A stretch of 42,326 nt of DNA from Bacteroidales bacterium (GCA_016744655.1 JADGDY010000017.1:1-42326), one strand, 5' to 3'; shown: positions 1 to 9,715, counted from the first letter of the stretch. Program-made: numbers and translations. Notes: a model not told the origin generated them from the sequence alone.

Positions 1-151
1 AGTGAAATCAATAACTCACAATAAATTATATAACGAGGCTTTTATCAATCATCTTGTTATTTAATTGGTATTATTTAAATCAAAATTAAATAAGAAAGAA
101 ATTGGAATCTCGATACCTAAATAATAAAATATTTGTCGCTACTTAGCGGCC

Positions 152-496
152 ATGAATAATAATAGGAAACAAAATGGATTTAATTTAGTGGTTGCTTTTG
201 CAATCCTGTGGGTTTCATTTGCCTCTATTATTCAGTTTCACGTGGAAAGGATGCATGGAAATGAGATATTCGAAACTTTAGAATTTCTAAAGACAGAGAA
301 TAAAACTACTTCCAAAAAGGATTCTGTACCGTGTTTTAAAATGGATTTTCATTCTGATGTAATTGCATCCGAAACTAGCATTGATAAAAATATACATACC
401 GCTTATACTTTTTATGCTAGCCTGAATATATCTTTACCCACCAAGCAAATATACCTTGATAACAGGTGCTTGCGGGGACCTCCTACAACAGTATAA
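152..496 (+). CDS. Small membrane-anchored or exported protein upstream of haem receptor
   Basis: A 114-residue ORF with one hydrophobic segment near the N terminus (about residues 10-27, after a basic start), which could be an uncleaved anchor or a signal peptide. The rest is polar, with two cysteines (VPCF about residue 61 and NRCLRGPP near the C terminus) and several histidines. I do not recognise a named family. It resembles in size and layout the small Cys/His-containing proteins that often sit beside TonB receptors in Bacteroidota; that is inference only. It lies about 200 bp before the haem-type TonB receptor on the same strand, so a role in metal or haem uptake is possible. The ATG at 152 is the only sensible start. 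No promoter was recognised in bases 1-151. Confidence 0.55.
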   Translation: MNNNRKQNGFNLVVAFAILWVSFASIIQFHVERMHGNEIFETLEFLKTENKTTSKKDSVPCFKMDFHSDVIASETSIDKNIHTAYTFYASLNISLPTKQIYLDNRCLRGPPTTV

Positions 497-699
497 TATT
501 TCTTTATCTTTTCTTTTATAGATCATTTGTCTGTGCTATATATTGTGCACTAAACCTGTTCTGATAATGAGCAAGATACAAGATATTTTCCTATTTCTTA
601 AGTGAGTTTTATTAGTGCTAGAAAACAATCTAGACAATGATGCTTTGCTTGAATAAGAAAACCAATTCCCCAATTACATACTGTTAATACAATAACAAA

Positions 700-3003
700 A
701 TGAAAACGAATTTTATAATTTTGTTGGTTTTGGCTATGTTTATGCCAATGCTGCAAACAAAAGCACAAGGTGAATTAGAAATCATAGATGCTGAAACATC
801 AAAACCTATACCTTATGCCAACCTCTGCTTTGAATCCTTAAGCAACAAGAAAAAAACCTATTCTATTTCTTCACTCAAAGGAAAAGTAGAGAATAAAATT
901 AAGGACAAGAGCATCATCAGTATTTCTTTCACTGGATATAAAACCTTAATAGACACACTAATTCCAGAGGAATCAAAAGTTTTTAAGCTGAAGTTAGATC
1001 TGATGAATCTAGATCAAGTGGTGGTGACTGCTACTAGAACTCCGAAAAAACTTATGGATGTTCCAGTGATTACCCAATTAATATTATCAGATGAAATTGC
1101 CAGTAGAGGGATTTCTGATGTTGGAGTATTGTTGGAAGATGAAGTGCCAGGCGTAGAGATTCACACTGCGGGATATGGAGCTGATATAAAAATCCAAGGC
1201 TTGGATGCCAATTATGTATTGTTTCTTGTGGATGGTGAACGAATGGCAGGTGAAACAGAGGGTAATGTTGATTATAATAGAATCAATATGAACGATGTGG
1301 AACGAGTGGAAATAGTAAAAGGAGCTTCTTCTGCATTATATGGTTCATCAGCCATGGGAGGAGTGATCAATTTCATCACCAAAAAACCTCAGAATAAAGT
1401 AGAATTCACCATGGGTGGTAAATATGGTGAGACAAATCAAATCAACTTTCATGATCTGAAAACTGATGATGATTTCTACTTCTATAAAAACAAACTGGAC
1501 CTCCCCAATATGAACCTTTATGGAACACTTGGATTCAACCTGAATAAGTTCATGTCGAAAACTAGTTTTAATATGAGGACAACTGATGCTTATCAACTCA
1601 CCAGCACCGATTCTTTATACCAAGACTATGTGGATCATGATTTGCAAGAAGTTGAACTCGTGAGTAAAGACATACCCGGCACCGAGGATTATAGCTTGTC
1701 TCAATTGTTTGAATATCAAGTCAACGATAAGTGGAGATTGAGGGCGAATGCCACTTATTATAAACACAATATTTACGATTTTAGAAAGGATAATATTTAT
1801 GATGGTTATACAGATTTTAATTTCGGATTAAAATCATTTTATAATATTTCGGACCAATCTAGATTAGAACTTTCATATCATGATGATGTTTATGAGAAGT
1901 TTGAAGTGAATGAAAAAACCGATAAGAGAAATAAACAATACACCAATCATTTTTACAATCCTAAGGCCATTTATATTCATCAGTTTGGTGAGAAGCACGA
2001 ACTCACGGCTGGTATAGAAGATTTGGCAGAAACCATGTCTACTATGATGTTTTCTGGAGCTGTAGATTCTTTAGTAGAGAAAAATTCGAATACCATTATT
2101 GCCTATGCTCAAGATGATTATCGAATTAATTCTAAATGGAGTATGGTTGGGGGTGTGAGAATGGATATGCACAGTTCTTTTGGAACCCATTTTACTCCAA
2201 AATTATCTATGATGTATAAGTTGGTACCTGTAACATTTAGAGCAAATTATGCTATGGGATTTCGCTCGCCCACCATTAAAGAGTTATACATGGATTGGTC
2301 TATGCTAGGAATGTTCGACATAAAAGGAGATGAAAGCCTTGTGCCTGAAACCAATAATTATCTTTCTCTATCTGCGGAATATACCCGTTCAGTTTTTAAT
2401 GCTAGTGTTAATGTTTATCAGAACTGGTTTAAAAACAAGATAGGAGGGTATTGGTCTTTTGATGAAAATGGTGGACAGGTTTATAATTATACCAATATCG
2501 ACAATTCCCAAATGTATGGTGTGGAGGTTTTGTTTAGATATAATATCAAAAGACATTTCTTTCTTTCGGGAGGATATAGCTATATTAAAGACTCTCAGGA
2601 AATGAACAGTAAGAGCATTTCAGCTATTGCCCCACATAGTGGTACTGTTAGATTAGAATATACCCTAACAAAAAAAGTGTATCAGTTAAAAGTAAACCTT
2701 TCGGGAAAAATTACAGGAGCAAAAGAGTATTATGAACTCAACGATATTACGGAAAATGGCCAACAAAAAGTAGGTACTTATAAAGTAAGTTATGATGCCT
2801 TTTCTCTGTGGAAATTCTCTGTTTCTCAAAGCTTTCATAATGGAATTAATGTAGTGATTGGTGTAGATAACCTTTTCGATTATCGAGCTCCAATTGTAAG
2901 CTATAATAGCAGTCTTTCGCCAGGAAGAAGAGCCTATATCAGTCTTAATTTAAAGGTGGATCACCTCTACAGAGAATTTCGTTCTCTACTTTCTAATAAA
3001 TAG
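700..3003 (+). CDS. hmuR: TonB-dependent outer-membrane receptor, HmuR-like (haem uptake)
   Basis: A 767-residue receptor. Residues 1-23 form a signal peptide ending in KAQG. Then comes a carboxypeptidase-regulatory-like beta domain (about 25-100) and the plug (about 105-230, with VVVTATRTPK, VLFLVDGERM and VERVEIVKGASSALYGSSAM). The rest is a 22-stranded-type barrel ending in an aromatic-rich strand. The FRSPTIKELYMD segment followed by PETNNY matches the conserved region of haem receptors of the HmuR/HemR type. Such receptors import haem across the outer membrane using TonB energy. The next gene, 37 bp downstream, encodes a HmuY lipoprotein, the known partner of HmuR, which is the strongest support for haem as the ligand. 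The ligand itself is inferred. Confidence 0.9.
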   Translation: MKTNFIILLVLAMFMPMLQTKAQGELEIIDAETSKPIPYANLCFESLSNKKKTYSISSLKGKVENKIKDKSIISISFTGYKTLIDTLIPEESKVFKLKLDLMNLDQVVVTATRTPKKLMDVPVITQLILSDEIASRGISDVGVLLEDEVPGVEIHTAGYGADIKIQGLDANYVLFLVDGERMAGETEGNVDYNRINMNDVERVEIVKGASSALYGSSAMGGVINFITKKPQNKVEFTMGGKYGETNQINFHDLKTDDDFYFYKNKLDLPNMNLYGTLGFNLNKFMSKTSFNMRTTDAYQLTSTDSLYQDYVDHDLQEVELVSKDIPGTEDYSLSQLFEYQVNDKWRLRANATYYKHNIYDFRKDNIYDGYTDFNFGLKSFYNISDQSRLELSYHDDVYEKFEVNEKTDKRNKQYTNHFYNPKAIYIHQFGEKHELTAGIEDLAETMSTMMFSGAVDSLVEKNSNTIIAYAQDDYRINSKWSMVGGVRMDMHSSFGTHFTPKLSMMYKLVPVTFRANYAMGFRSPTIKELYMDWSMLGMFDIKGDESLVPETNNYLSLSAEYTRSVFNASVNVYQNWFKNKIGGYWSFDENGGQVYNYTNIDNSQMYGVEVLFRYNIKRHFFLSGGYSYIKDSQEMNSKSISAIAPHSGTVRLEYTLTKKVYQLKVNLSGKITGAKEYYELNDITENGQQKVGTYKVSYDAFSLWKFSVSQSFHNGINVVIGVDNLFDYRAPIVSYNSSLSPGRRAYISLNLKVDHLYREFRSLLSNK

Positions 3004-3040
3004 ATAAAACAATTAATATCAAACATAAAACAACAAAACA

Positions 3041-3682
3041 ATGAAAAATTTCAAATTAGTATTAGTGGCTTTAGTAAGCTTAGTTATGGTTAGTACTTCA
3101 TGTACAAAAGATGAAGAGGATACTCCTGCTCCAGCTCCAGTTGTAGTTACAGGAGATTTAAAAACAGGAGATATTATCTTAAGTAGAAAAACAGACTATG
3201 GGAACGATTGGATTTATTATTCATTTGATGAAGGTAAAGAAGTGGATTCTACAGATCATAGTAATTCATTAACTTGGGATATCGCTTTTAACCGCTATAA
3301 TGTGAGAACAAATAGTGGAGAATCCGGAAGTGGACAAGGTGGAGCATATGATGCTGGGTTGGTAGATTTTTCTTCGGTACTAGAAGCCAACGAAGCTGGT
3401 TATGTGGTAGATGATACCATTCAAATTGTAAAAGCATTTACTGGTCAAGGGGTAGATTATATGACCTCAACAGGTAATGACGTTTTTAAAGGTTGTATAG
3501 AGATGACACATGGTAGCATGGGGCCTTCTTATAATGCAAATGATCATATTTATGTGGTTAAAACTGCAAATGGAAAATATGCCAAAGTATGGGTAAAGGG
3601 ATATTATAGCGAAGATGGAACTTCTGGTTTTATCAATATGAAATATGTCTACCAAGCTGGTGATGGCAGAAAATTTGAATAA
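3041..3682 (+). CDS. hmuY: HmuY-family haem-binding lipoprotein
   Basis: A 213-residue lipoprotein: signal peptide with lipobox VSTSC (lipidated Cys21), then an acidic and proline-rich linker (about 22-38). The motif TWDIAFNRYNVRTNSG (about residues 79-94) is the hallmark of the HmuY family, surface lipoproteins that take haem from host or environmental proteins and hand it to HmuR. In characterised HmuY the iron is held by two His, and by Met in some relatives. Here His and Met residues cluster in MTHGSMGPSYNANDH (about 152-166), so candidate ligands exist, but I cannot assign them without a structure. It follows the receptor by 37 bp and is followed by a strong terminator, so the two genes form a transcription unit. 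Iron or haem control is expected, but no operator was identified. Confidence 0.9.
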   Translation: MKNFKLVLVALVSLVMVSTSCTKDEEDTPAPAPVVVTGDLKTGDIILSRKTDYGNDWIYYSFDEGKEVDSTDHSNSLTWDIAFNRYNVRTNSGESGSGQGGAYDAGLVDFSSVLEANEAGYVVDDTIQIVKAFTGQGVDYMTSTGNDVFKGCIEMTHGSMGPSYNANDHIYVVKTANGKYAKVWVKGYYSEDGTSGFINMKYVYQAGDGRKFE

Positions 3683-3712
3683 ACGATTTACTAACGGAGA
3701 AGTAAATTTGGG

Positions 3713-3743
3713 CCCATCTCATTATTGAGGTGGGTTTTTTTTT
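3713..3743 (+). terminator. Rho-independent terminator after hmuY
   Basis: An 8-bp stem CCCATCTC / GAGGTGGG (one G-U pair) with a 6-base loop is followed by nine T residues. It lies 31 bp after the hmuY stop and closes the hmuR-hmuY unit. Confidence 0.9.
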
Positions 3744-3907
3744 GTCCCAAAAATCTAAAAGAAGGGTTGGGTTAAGTAAGGTTTTATTGTACTTTTTCTA
3801 AAAAAGCACAAGATTAAGAATTTGCTGAATTGAATTTGAAAAGATAGTATTCCCCTTAATATTTTTAATGTGGGCCGAAGGGTATTCGGGATAAACGAAT
3901 CTCATTT

Positions 3908-3960
3908 CTTTGTGCCCCTTTGTGAAATCCTCTGTGATGCTTTGTGGTACAGCTATTATA
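3908..3960 (+). repeat. Dispersed CTTTGTG-type repeat, copy A
   Basis: Bases 3918-3960 match the reverse complement of 30569-30611 at 40 of 43 positions by eye: CTTTGTGAAATCCTCTGTG, a variable 3-base stretch, then CTTTGTGGTACAGCTATTA. Both copies are intergenic. Short CTTTGTG or CACGAAG elements like this are scattered between genes in many Bacteroidota; no function is known to me. Confidence 0.75.
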
Positions 3961-4116
3961 CCGATGTTAAAAATAAATGAGCTTTAAAACTAATCTCAAA
4001 TTATAGCTTAAAATATTTTTAAATTGGCATAAACCATTGTAAATCTAAAATTTCGTTTAACGCTCACTTTTAATTACAATTGGTATTACATGAAGCTTCG
4101 CAAGGGAGTCTCAAAG

Positions 4117-4136
4117 CCTGCCTCCCGGTAGACAGG
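4117..4136. repeat. 20-bp imperfect palindrome centred on CCGG
   Basis: CCTGCCTCCC / GGTAGACAGG reads almost the same on both strands (mismatched pairs at two positions per arm). The form CCTGCCTnCCGGnAGnCAGG resembles intergenic palindromic repeats common in Bacteroidota. Only one copy was seen in the window. Confidence 0.45.
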
Positions 4137-4631
4137 GTTCTCAAAGAACAAATTTTGTGTTTTTATAGAATTTCTATTTTACTGAAATTGACTCTTTTCG
4201 AAAGATTTAGATATTTTGATGGGTTTGCCCTGAGAAGGTGTCCTTTTGGAGTTTCTGTTATTATGTTTATTTGAAAAGAAAAATAGAGCAATTAGAAGAT
4301 CACCCTATTAAAGGGATTGAAGCCTCAAAGAGGATTCAACCCTGCTTTGAAAAACACCATAATTCTTTTACTCAAAGTAGAGGATTTCGTTCTTGGTTTA
4401 TACATAGAGCAAACAATTTAGTTTTTACTCTTTTGTTAGTTTCAATATATATGTTTACACCAGGCCGCAATCCCCTCTAGGGGCATCCTTTACATTACCT
4501 AATTTTAGAAGCATGGGCAGAACTGATTTGGTAATTTTATAGGCCACAAAAAAAATATTTCACCATCTTTGTAATACATCTCCCAAACAATCGTCATACT
4601 ATTGTCCAAAGGCAAAACCAGAATTATAAAA

Positions 4632-5150
4632 ATGCAAAAAGACCAATTTAAAAAACAAGTACTTGTTCATAAGGATCAAATGTACCGACTGGCGCTACGC
4701 ATTTTGCAAAACGATGAGGATGCAAAAGACATTGTTCAAGACAGCTTTTTAAAGCTCTGGAACAAAAGGAAAGTTCTTGGAAATATCAAAAGCATTAAAA
4801 GCTTTTCTCTAACAATGGTAAGAAATGGCTGTATCGATAGCATTCGAAAACATAAGCCAGAAACCAATAAGGAAGAACAGGTTTTAGCTCGTTCAGACCA
4901 TCAGAACCCTGAGAAACAATTGGTGGTGAACGACGAGTTACAAAGGGTAAGACAGATTATTTCTAATTTGAATCCTCAGCAAAGAGAGGTGATTCAACTC
5001 AGAGAGATGGAAGGTCTAGATTATGATGAAATTAGTGAGATTACCGGATTAAGTTCTAATAATTTAAGGGTCATCATCAGTAGGGCTCGAAAAGAAATTA
5101 AAATGCAGTTGATGAAGCAAATGGATTTCCAAATGACAAAAATAGGATAA
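4632..5150 (+). CDS. ECF-type RNA polymerase sigma factor
   Basis: A 172-residue sigma-70 family factor of the extracytoplasmic-function type. Region 2 spans about residues 10-80, with MYRLALRILQNDEDAKDIVQ and DSFLKLW, the core-binding and -10-recognition segment. Region 4 spans about residues 105-160, with LNPQQREVIQLREMEGLDYDEI and a helix-turn-helix at GLSSNNLRVIISRARKEI. The reading frame is open back to a TTG at 4602, but the ATG at 4632 gives the usual N terminus and is chosen. Its stop overlaps the next ATG by one base (TAATG), indicating translational coupling to the probable anti-sigma gene. The trio sigma, anti-sigma and DUF4252 is a recurrent Bacteroidota cassette. The regulon is unknown. 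Confidence 0.92.
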   Translation: MQKDQFKKQVLVHKDQMYRLALRILQNDEDAKDIVQDSFLKLWNKRKVLGNIKSIKSFSLTMVRNGCIDSIRKHKPETNKEEQVLARSDHQNPEKQLVVNDELQRVRQIISNLNPQQREVIQLREMEGLDYDEISEITGLSSNNLRVIISRARKEIKMQLMKQMDFQMTKIG

Positions 5151-5731
5151 TGATGAAAAAAGAAAACATACAAAAGCTATTACAAAAGTACTTCGAAGGA
5201 GAAACCACTCTCTTGGAAGAAAAGCAGCTTCGTCATTATTTTTTATATGAAGATATTGCTCCAGAATTGGCTCAGTATAGGATATTATTTACTGTTTTTG
5301 AGGAGGATAAAAATATAATAGCAGACTTAGAAGAAGAATCACTGCTTCCAGACAATAAGGCGAGAAAACTAGCCTGGAAGAGTTGGACAAGCTGGTCGGC
5401 AGCGGCAGTCATTTTGTTAGTCCTAGGGGTTTCTTGGTTTTATAATCAATCGAGCATTCAAAACAATACTTTGAGTCCACAAGAAATACAAATAGCACAA
5501 AAATACCTGAGCCTCGGACTAGAATCCATGGACAAAGGAATAGAGGCCAGTTCTAAGTTTAGCGAAAAGGCTGCTATAATAGGAGCAAAAACACAAGAAA
5601 TAGGAAAGATGGAGCAAGTCTATCAAAAGAATATAGAGAAAATAAATCATGTGAATCATATAGATGAATCATTCGAAAAACTGCAGAATATTTCGAGCAT
5701 GAAGAAAAGTAAATTAAAATTAGTAATGTAA
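5150..5731 (+). CDS. Probable membrane-bound anti-sigma factor
   Basis: A 193-residue protein with a cytoplasmic N-terminal part of about 80 residues beginning IQKLLQKYFEGETTLLEEKQL, a motif seen in many Bacteroidota proteins encoded beside ECF sigma factors. One transmembrane helix follows at about 82-98 (WSAAAVILLVLGVSWFY), then a periplasmic tail of about 95 residues rich in Ala, Lys and Glu and probably helical. It overlaps the sigma gene by one base. The topology and position fit an anti-sigma factor that holds the sigma factor at the membrane until a periplasmic signal arrives. It lacks a recognisable zinc-binding HxxxCxxC motif, so the role rests on context. The coding region ends 12 bp before the DUF4252 gene. 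Confidence 0.72.
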   Translation: MMKKENIQKLLQKYFEGETTLLEEKQLRHYFLYEDIAPELAQYRILFTVFEEDKNIIADLEEESLLPDNKARKLAWKSWTSWSAAAVILLVLGVSWFYNQSSIQNNTLSPQEIQIAQKYLSLGLESMDKGIEASSKFSEKAAIIGAKTQEIGKMEQVYQKNIEKINHVNHIDESFEKLQNISSMKKSKLKLVM

Positions 5732-5743
5732 AAAACCATAAAA

Positions 5744-6271
5744 ATGAAAAAGTTAGTTTTATTATTAGCCATGGGAATATTAGGTATTTCCACTTTGATG
5801 GCCCAATCGGCCACCGACAAAATCTTCGATAAGTATAATGGATTAGAAGGTTTCACAGTAGTGACCATCAACCAAGCTATGTTCGAGATGATATCTAAAA
5901 TGGATACCACCGACGAAGGAAAAGAAATGGTAGATATGGCCCGTTCTATCGAGAGTATTAGAATTCTTGCTATGGACACCATCATGGAAAGCGTAAATCT
6001 TTATACAGAGGTAATGGATGTTTTACCCAAGAAAGGCTTCAAAGAATTGATGTCGGTAAAAGAAAAAGATATGGATATTAAATTCATGATTCAAGAAAAG
6101 GATAGCAAAGTTAGAGAGTTGCTAATGGTTATTGGAGGTTCAAAAGACGATAATGCCATCATTAGTATCACTGGTGATATCAACCTTGCCAAAATGGGTT
6201 CTATGGCCAAGACTTTGAATATTAAAGGAATGGAAAATCTAGAGAAATTAGGAGATAATCATAATAACTAG
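5744..6271 (+). CDS. DUF4252-family exported protein
   Basis: A 175-residue protein with a clear signal peptide (MKKLVLLLAMGILGISTLMAQ). The mature part matches the DUF4252 pattern as I know it: FDKYNGLEGFTVVTINQAMF near the start, a central stretch on MDTTDEGKEMVDMARSIESIRIL, and a C-terminal IISITGDINLAKMGSMAKTLN. The biochemical function of DUF4252 is unknown. Members usually lie next to an ECF sigma/anti-sigma pair, as here. It is the last gene of the three-gene unit and is followed by a terminator, so it may be an output or a sensor component of the envelope signalling system. Confidence 0.85.
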   Translation: MKKLVLLLAMGILGISTLMAQSATDKIFDKYNGLEGFTVVTINQAMFEMISKMDTTDEGKEMVDMARSIESIRILAMDTIMESVNLYTEVMDVLPKKGFKELMSVKEKDMDIKFMIQEKDSKVRELLMVIGGSKDDNAIISITGDINLAKMGSMAKTLNIKGMENLEKLGDNHNN

Positions 6272-6293
6272 ACTCCTCCACAATTCAAGAAAC

Positions 6294-6323
6294 AGGCTGT
6301 GCTTTTAAAGCATGGCCTTTTTT
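6294..6323 (+). terminator. Terminator after sigma/anti-sigma/DUF4252 operon
   Basis: Stem AGGC-TG-TGCTT / AAGCA-TG-GCCT with a small internal mismatch, followed by six T residues. It lies about 22 bp after the DUF4252 stop. Confidence 0.8.
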
Positions 6324-6565
6324 AATATTCAGAAAGATTTGGTTTTCAATTGCATTATGTTGAAAAGGTTTTTGTTTTTATAGTACAACTATTTTCCATC
6401 TTTAGTTTCAAAAAACTTGCAAGATTAGATAAAGGTTTACAGATAAGTTTTATAATATTTTAAGAATTCAATATCGTTTCTTTTTGTAAAATTGCAAGGC
6501 ATATATCTAAATATGAGCTTTTAAGAAAAAATAAAGTTTGTTGGCTATACATAAAACTAAAAATT

Positions 6566-9500
6566 ATGACCCTTAATTACAAAAAAAACAATAATATTAT
6601 TGGTTGGATCATCTTTGCAATAGCAACTCTCGTTTACATTCTAACTCTTGAACCGACTACTAGCTGGTGGGATTGTGGAGAGTATATTTCAACCGCCTAT
6701 AAGCTAGAAGTTGGTCATCCGCCAGGGGCTCCTTTTTTTCAATTGCTAGGTCGTTTTTTCACTCTTTTTGCTTTTGGGAATACACAATATGTGGCCTATA
6801 TGATCAATTTGATGTCCGCATTATCCAGTTCCTTCACCATTTTGTTATTGTTTTGGACTATCACCAAGTTGGCATCCAAACTTGTTGCTGGTGAAATGAC
6901 TGACAACAAGGCTTATGCTATTTTCGCTTCTGGTATAGTTGGCGCTCTTGCATTTACATTCACCGATTCATTCTGGTTCTCGGCTGTTGAGGGTGAAGTT
7001 TATGCCATGTCGAGTTTGTTTACTGCCATTGTATTCTGGGCCATTTTAAAATGGGAAGAAGTCTCAGATACACCTTATGCCCACAGATGGTTAATTCTAA
7101 TTGCCTATATGGTTGGTCTTTCTATTGGCGTTCACTTGTTGAACTTGTTAGCTATCCCTGCTATTACTTACGTTATTTATTTCAAGAAATACAAAAAAAC
7201 AGATATTAAAGGTTTTGTTTTAGCGGGATTTATAGGAATACTCATCCTCTCTTTTATCATGTATTTGATAATTCCTATGACGGTGAAATTGGCAGGAAGT
7301 TTTGAGTTATTCTTTGTCAATTCATTGGGTCTCCCTTTTAATTTTGGATCTTTAATTTTCTTCATGCTACTTATAGGAGCTATAATTTGGGCTTGGAGAT
7401 TTACCTATAATCGTAGATATGAAATTGCACATGTTGCGGTTATTGGAATCACCTTTATCCTTATTGGATATTCTTCGTTTTTCATGATTGTTATTAGAGC
7501 AAATGCCAATCCTCCAATTAACGAAAACGACCCAAAAGATGCCATCGGAATGCTTTCATATTTATTAAGAGAACAATACGGCGGATGGCCTTTAGGATAT
7601 GGTCAATATTTCAATGCCGATTTCACAGATTGGGAAGATGGGAAACCAATATATGTGAGAGATGATAAATCAGGAAAATACATTATAACTGACCAAAGAA
7701 AACAGGCTGAACCGATTTATAACCCAGAACTTTCTGGAGTATTTCCCAGAATGTGGAGCAATACAAAACCACAGCATGTTACCATGTATAAAAACTACCT
7801 AAATTCAAGAGGTAAGGCTGTTAGAGTGATGGGCTATGATGGACAAGAAAGAATAGAATACAAACCTTCTTTTGCCGATAATTTGCGCTTCTTTTTTCAA
7901 TATCAGCTAGGGCATTCCTATTTCCGCTATTTTATGTGGAATTTTGCAGGCCGACAAAATGATATAGAAGCACAACCTAATATTAGAAACGGAAACTGGA
8001 TAAGTGGAATTAATTTTATAGATAGCATGAGACTTGGAAACCAAAGTGAGTTGCCATTTGCTGCTCAAAACCCAGCCCGCAACACTTTCTATTTCCTTCC
8101 ACTTATGTTAGGTTTGATTGGCTTAGTTTTTCATTTCAATAAAAACATGAAAGATTTCTGGGTGATCTTTCTTCTATTTATTATGACAGGAATTGCCATA
8201 ATAGTTTACCTCAATGTTACACCATATCAACCAAGAGAGAGGGATTATGCTTATGTGGGATCCTATTATGCTTTTACCATTTGGATTGGTTTAGGAGTAT
8301 TGGCATTAATTGATGTCTTGAGTAAAAAAATGAATATGAGGATGGCTACGGCTGGAGTTTTTGCTGTTACTTTGGTCGCTGTACCAGGATTATTAGCAAG
8401 CGAAGGTTGGGACGATCACGATAGGAGTGGAAAAACTACAGCTAGAGATTTTGCTATCAATTATTTAGAGTCTTGTGAACCAAATGCTATTCTGTTTGTA
8501 AATGGTGATAACGACACCTTCCCACTTTGGTATGTTCAAGAAGTTGAAGGAATCAGAACAGATATGAGAGTGGCCAATTATATGTTGGCTTCTGGTCCAT
8601 GGTATATCCATCAATTACAAAGAAAGATTTACGATTCAGAAAAGGTGCCTCTATCTATAGCTTCAGAAAAATATAATAAGGGAGTAAATACAGTAGTGAG
8701 AATCATCCCAAAGGTACAAGGCACCCATGAATTAAGTGAAATCATAGATTTTATTAGTAATGATGATCCTTCAACAAAAATAGAGCTACGTAAAGGCGAA
8801 AAAATGAATTTTGTTCCAACCCGAAATATTAAACTCACCCTTGACAAAGAACAACTTGTGAGATCTGGAATTGTTCCTGCCGACAAAATAAATGATGTTC
8901 CTGATGCCTTAGAATGGAAACTAAAAGGTAATGCTTTAATGAAAAATGAATTGATGCTTCTTGATATGATAGCCTCAAACAATTGGGAACGACCTATATA
9001 TTTCTCCAATCCAAGCAGTGTTAAAGATGTTCTTGACTTAAGCGAATATATGCACCTCGAAGGTTTTGTTTACAGATTGTTACCCTATAAAGCTGATGGA
9101 ATATATCCAAGAATGGGGGGGGTAAATGCAGAAAAAACCTATGACTTATTGGTAAATAAAGCCAATTATGGAAATGTGTACAGTGACGATGTGAGTATTG
9201 ATAGAGAGAGTGTAAGAAATAGTGGGATCCCTAAAAACAACCTCCTCAGAACCGCTGAGTTATTAAACGAAAAAGGAGAACACGAAAAGGCAATTCAAGC
9301 TTTGGACACCTACCAAAAATATTATCCTTACCACAAGGTAAATTATGATGAATATACACTGTTTTATGCCAAAGCTTACTATAATGCAGGCGCTATAGAA
9401 AAAGGAAATCAAGTGGTTGAAAACTTATATCATTTCTATACCGATGAGCTTAACTATATCAATTCCTTAAACCCTAAATTTAAAAAACTACTGCAGGAAG

Positions 9501-9619
9501 ATCAAAAAACCGCTTTAGGAGTTTTACAAGGTATTGGTCAACTGACACAACAATATCAACTAGTAGAATTATCTAGTAAAATTGATAGTACCTTTAAAGA
9601 ACAGATTAATTTCTACTAA
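6566..9619 (+). CDS. DUF2723 large membrane protein, glycosyltransferase-like
   Basis: A 1017-residue protein. The first ~350 residues and the segment around 510-615 are strongly hydrophobic, with about a dozen membrane helices. The N-terminal TSWWDCGEYISTAYKLEVGHPPGAPFF region is the DUF2723 signature; it carries the Asp/Glu pair after the first helix seen in GT-C glycosyltransferases such as protein O-mannosyltransferases (eukaryotic relative TMEM260). A further conserved stretch, PYQPRERDYAYVGSYYAF, lies at about 550-570. The C-terminal ~400 residues are soluble, include FVNGDNDTFPLWYVQEVEGI, and end in TPR-like helices (about 890-960). A sugar-transfer role at the cytoplasmic membrane is inferred from the fold; donor and acceptor are unknown. 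It stands alone, with no operon partner. Confidence 0.88.
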   Translation: MTLNYKKNNNIIGWIIFAIATLVYILTLEPTTSWWDCGEYISTAYKLEVGHPPGAPFFQLLGRFFTLFAFGNTQYVAYMINLMSALSSSFTILLLFWTITKLASKLVAGEMTDNKAYAIFASGIVGALAFTFTDSFWFSAVEGEVYAMSSLFTAIVFWAILKWEEVSDTPYAHRWLILIAYMVGLSIGVHLLNLLAIPAITYVIYFKKYKKTDIKGFVLAGFIGILILSFIMYLIIPMTVKLAGSFELFFVNSLGLPFNFGSLIFFMLLIGAIIWAWRFTYNRRYEIAHVAVIGITFILIGYSSFFMIVIRANANPPINENDPKDAIGMLSYLLREQYGGWPLGYGQYFNADFTDWEDGKPIYVRDDKSGKYIITDQRKQAEPIYNPELSGVFPRMWSNTKPQHVTMYKNYLNSRGKAVRVMGYDGQERIEYKPSFADNLRFFFQYQLGHSYFRYFMWNFAGRQNDIEAQPNIRNGNWISGINFIDSMRLGNQSELPFAAQNPARNTFYFLPLMLGLIGLVFHFNKNMKDFWVIFLLFIMTGIAIIVYLNVTPYQPRERDYAYVGSYYAFTIWIGLGVLALIDVLSKKMNMRMATAGVFAVTLVAVPGLLASEGWDDHDRSGKTTARDFAINYLESCEPNAILFVNGDNDTFPLWYVQEVEGIRTDMRVANYMLASGPWYIHQLQRKIYDSEKVPLSIASEKYNKGVNTVVRIIPKVQGTHELSEIIDFISNDDPSTKIELRKGEKMNFVPTRNIKLTLDKEQLVRSGIVPADKINDVPDALEWKLKGNALMKNELMLLDMIASNNWERPIYFSNPSSVKDVLDLSEYMHLEGFVYRLLPYKADGIYPRMGGVNAEKTYDLLVNKANYGNVYSDDVSIDRESVRNSGIPKNNLLRTAELLNEKGEHEKAIQALDTYQKYYPYHKVNYDEYTLFYAKAYYNAGAIEKGNQVVENLYHFYTDELNYINSLNPKFKKLLQEDQKTALGVLQGIGQLTQQYQLVELSSKIDSTFKEQINFY

Positions 9620-9647
9620 AGTACGCGTTTGTTCTATAATGAAATAT

Positions 9648-9674
9648 AAGAGGCTCCCTTAGAGGAGCCTCTTT
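9648..9674. terminator. Hairpin between convergent genes
   Basis: A perfect 10-bp stem AAGAGGCTCC / GGAGCCTCTT with a 6-base loop, between the ends of two convergent genes (9619 and 9716). The T tract is short on both strands, so it may act in both directions but weakly. Confidence 0.7.
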
Positions 9675-9715
9675 AAGCTGTCAGTGTAAATTTGTATTGC
9701 ATATTTAATCCATTA

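Larger units (their letters stand above)
3744..4631. other. Gene-poor intergenic region with degenerate repeats
   Basis: About 890 bp without a convincing gene. Two short overlapping ORFs here (4080-4274 and 4238-4480) have no recognisable domain or signal peptide. The region holds a CTTTGTG-type repeat (3908-3960), a 20-bp imperfect palindrome (4117-4136) and a small CCCCT/AGGGG hairpin (4472-4483). Near its right end, CATCTTTG at 4564-4571 differs by one base from the TAnnTTTG -7 element and could belong to the sigma-factor promoter. No transposase remnant was recognised. Confidence 0.6.

Noticed and set aside
4080..4480. Two overlapping short plus-strand ORFs in the gene-poor region
   Set aside because: No signal peptide, domain or promoter; they run through a palindromic repeat and a hairpin, and the amino-acid composition looks random.
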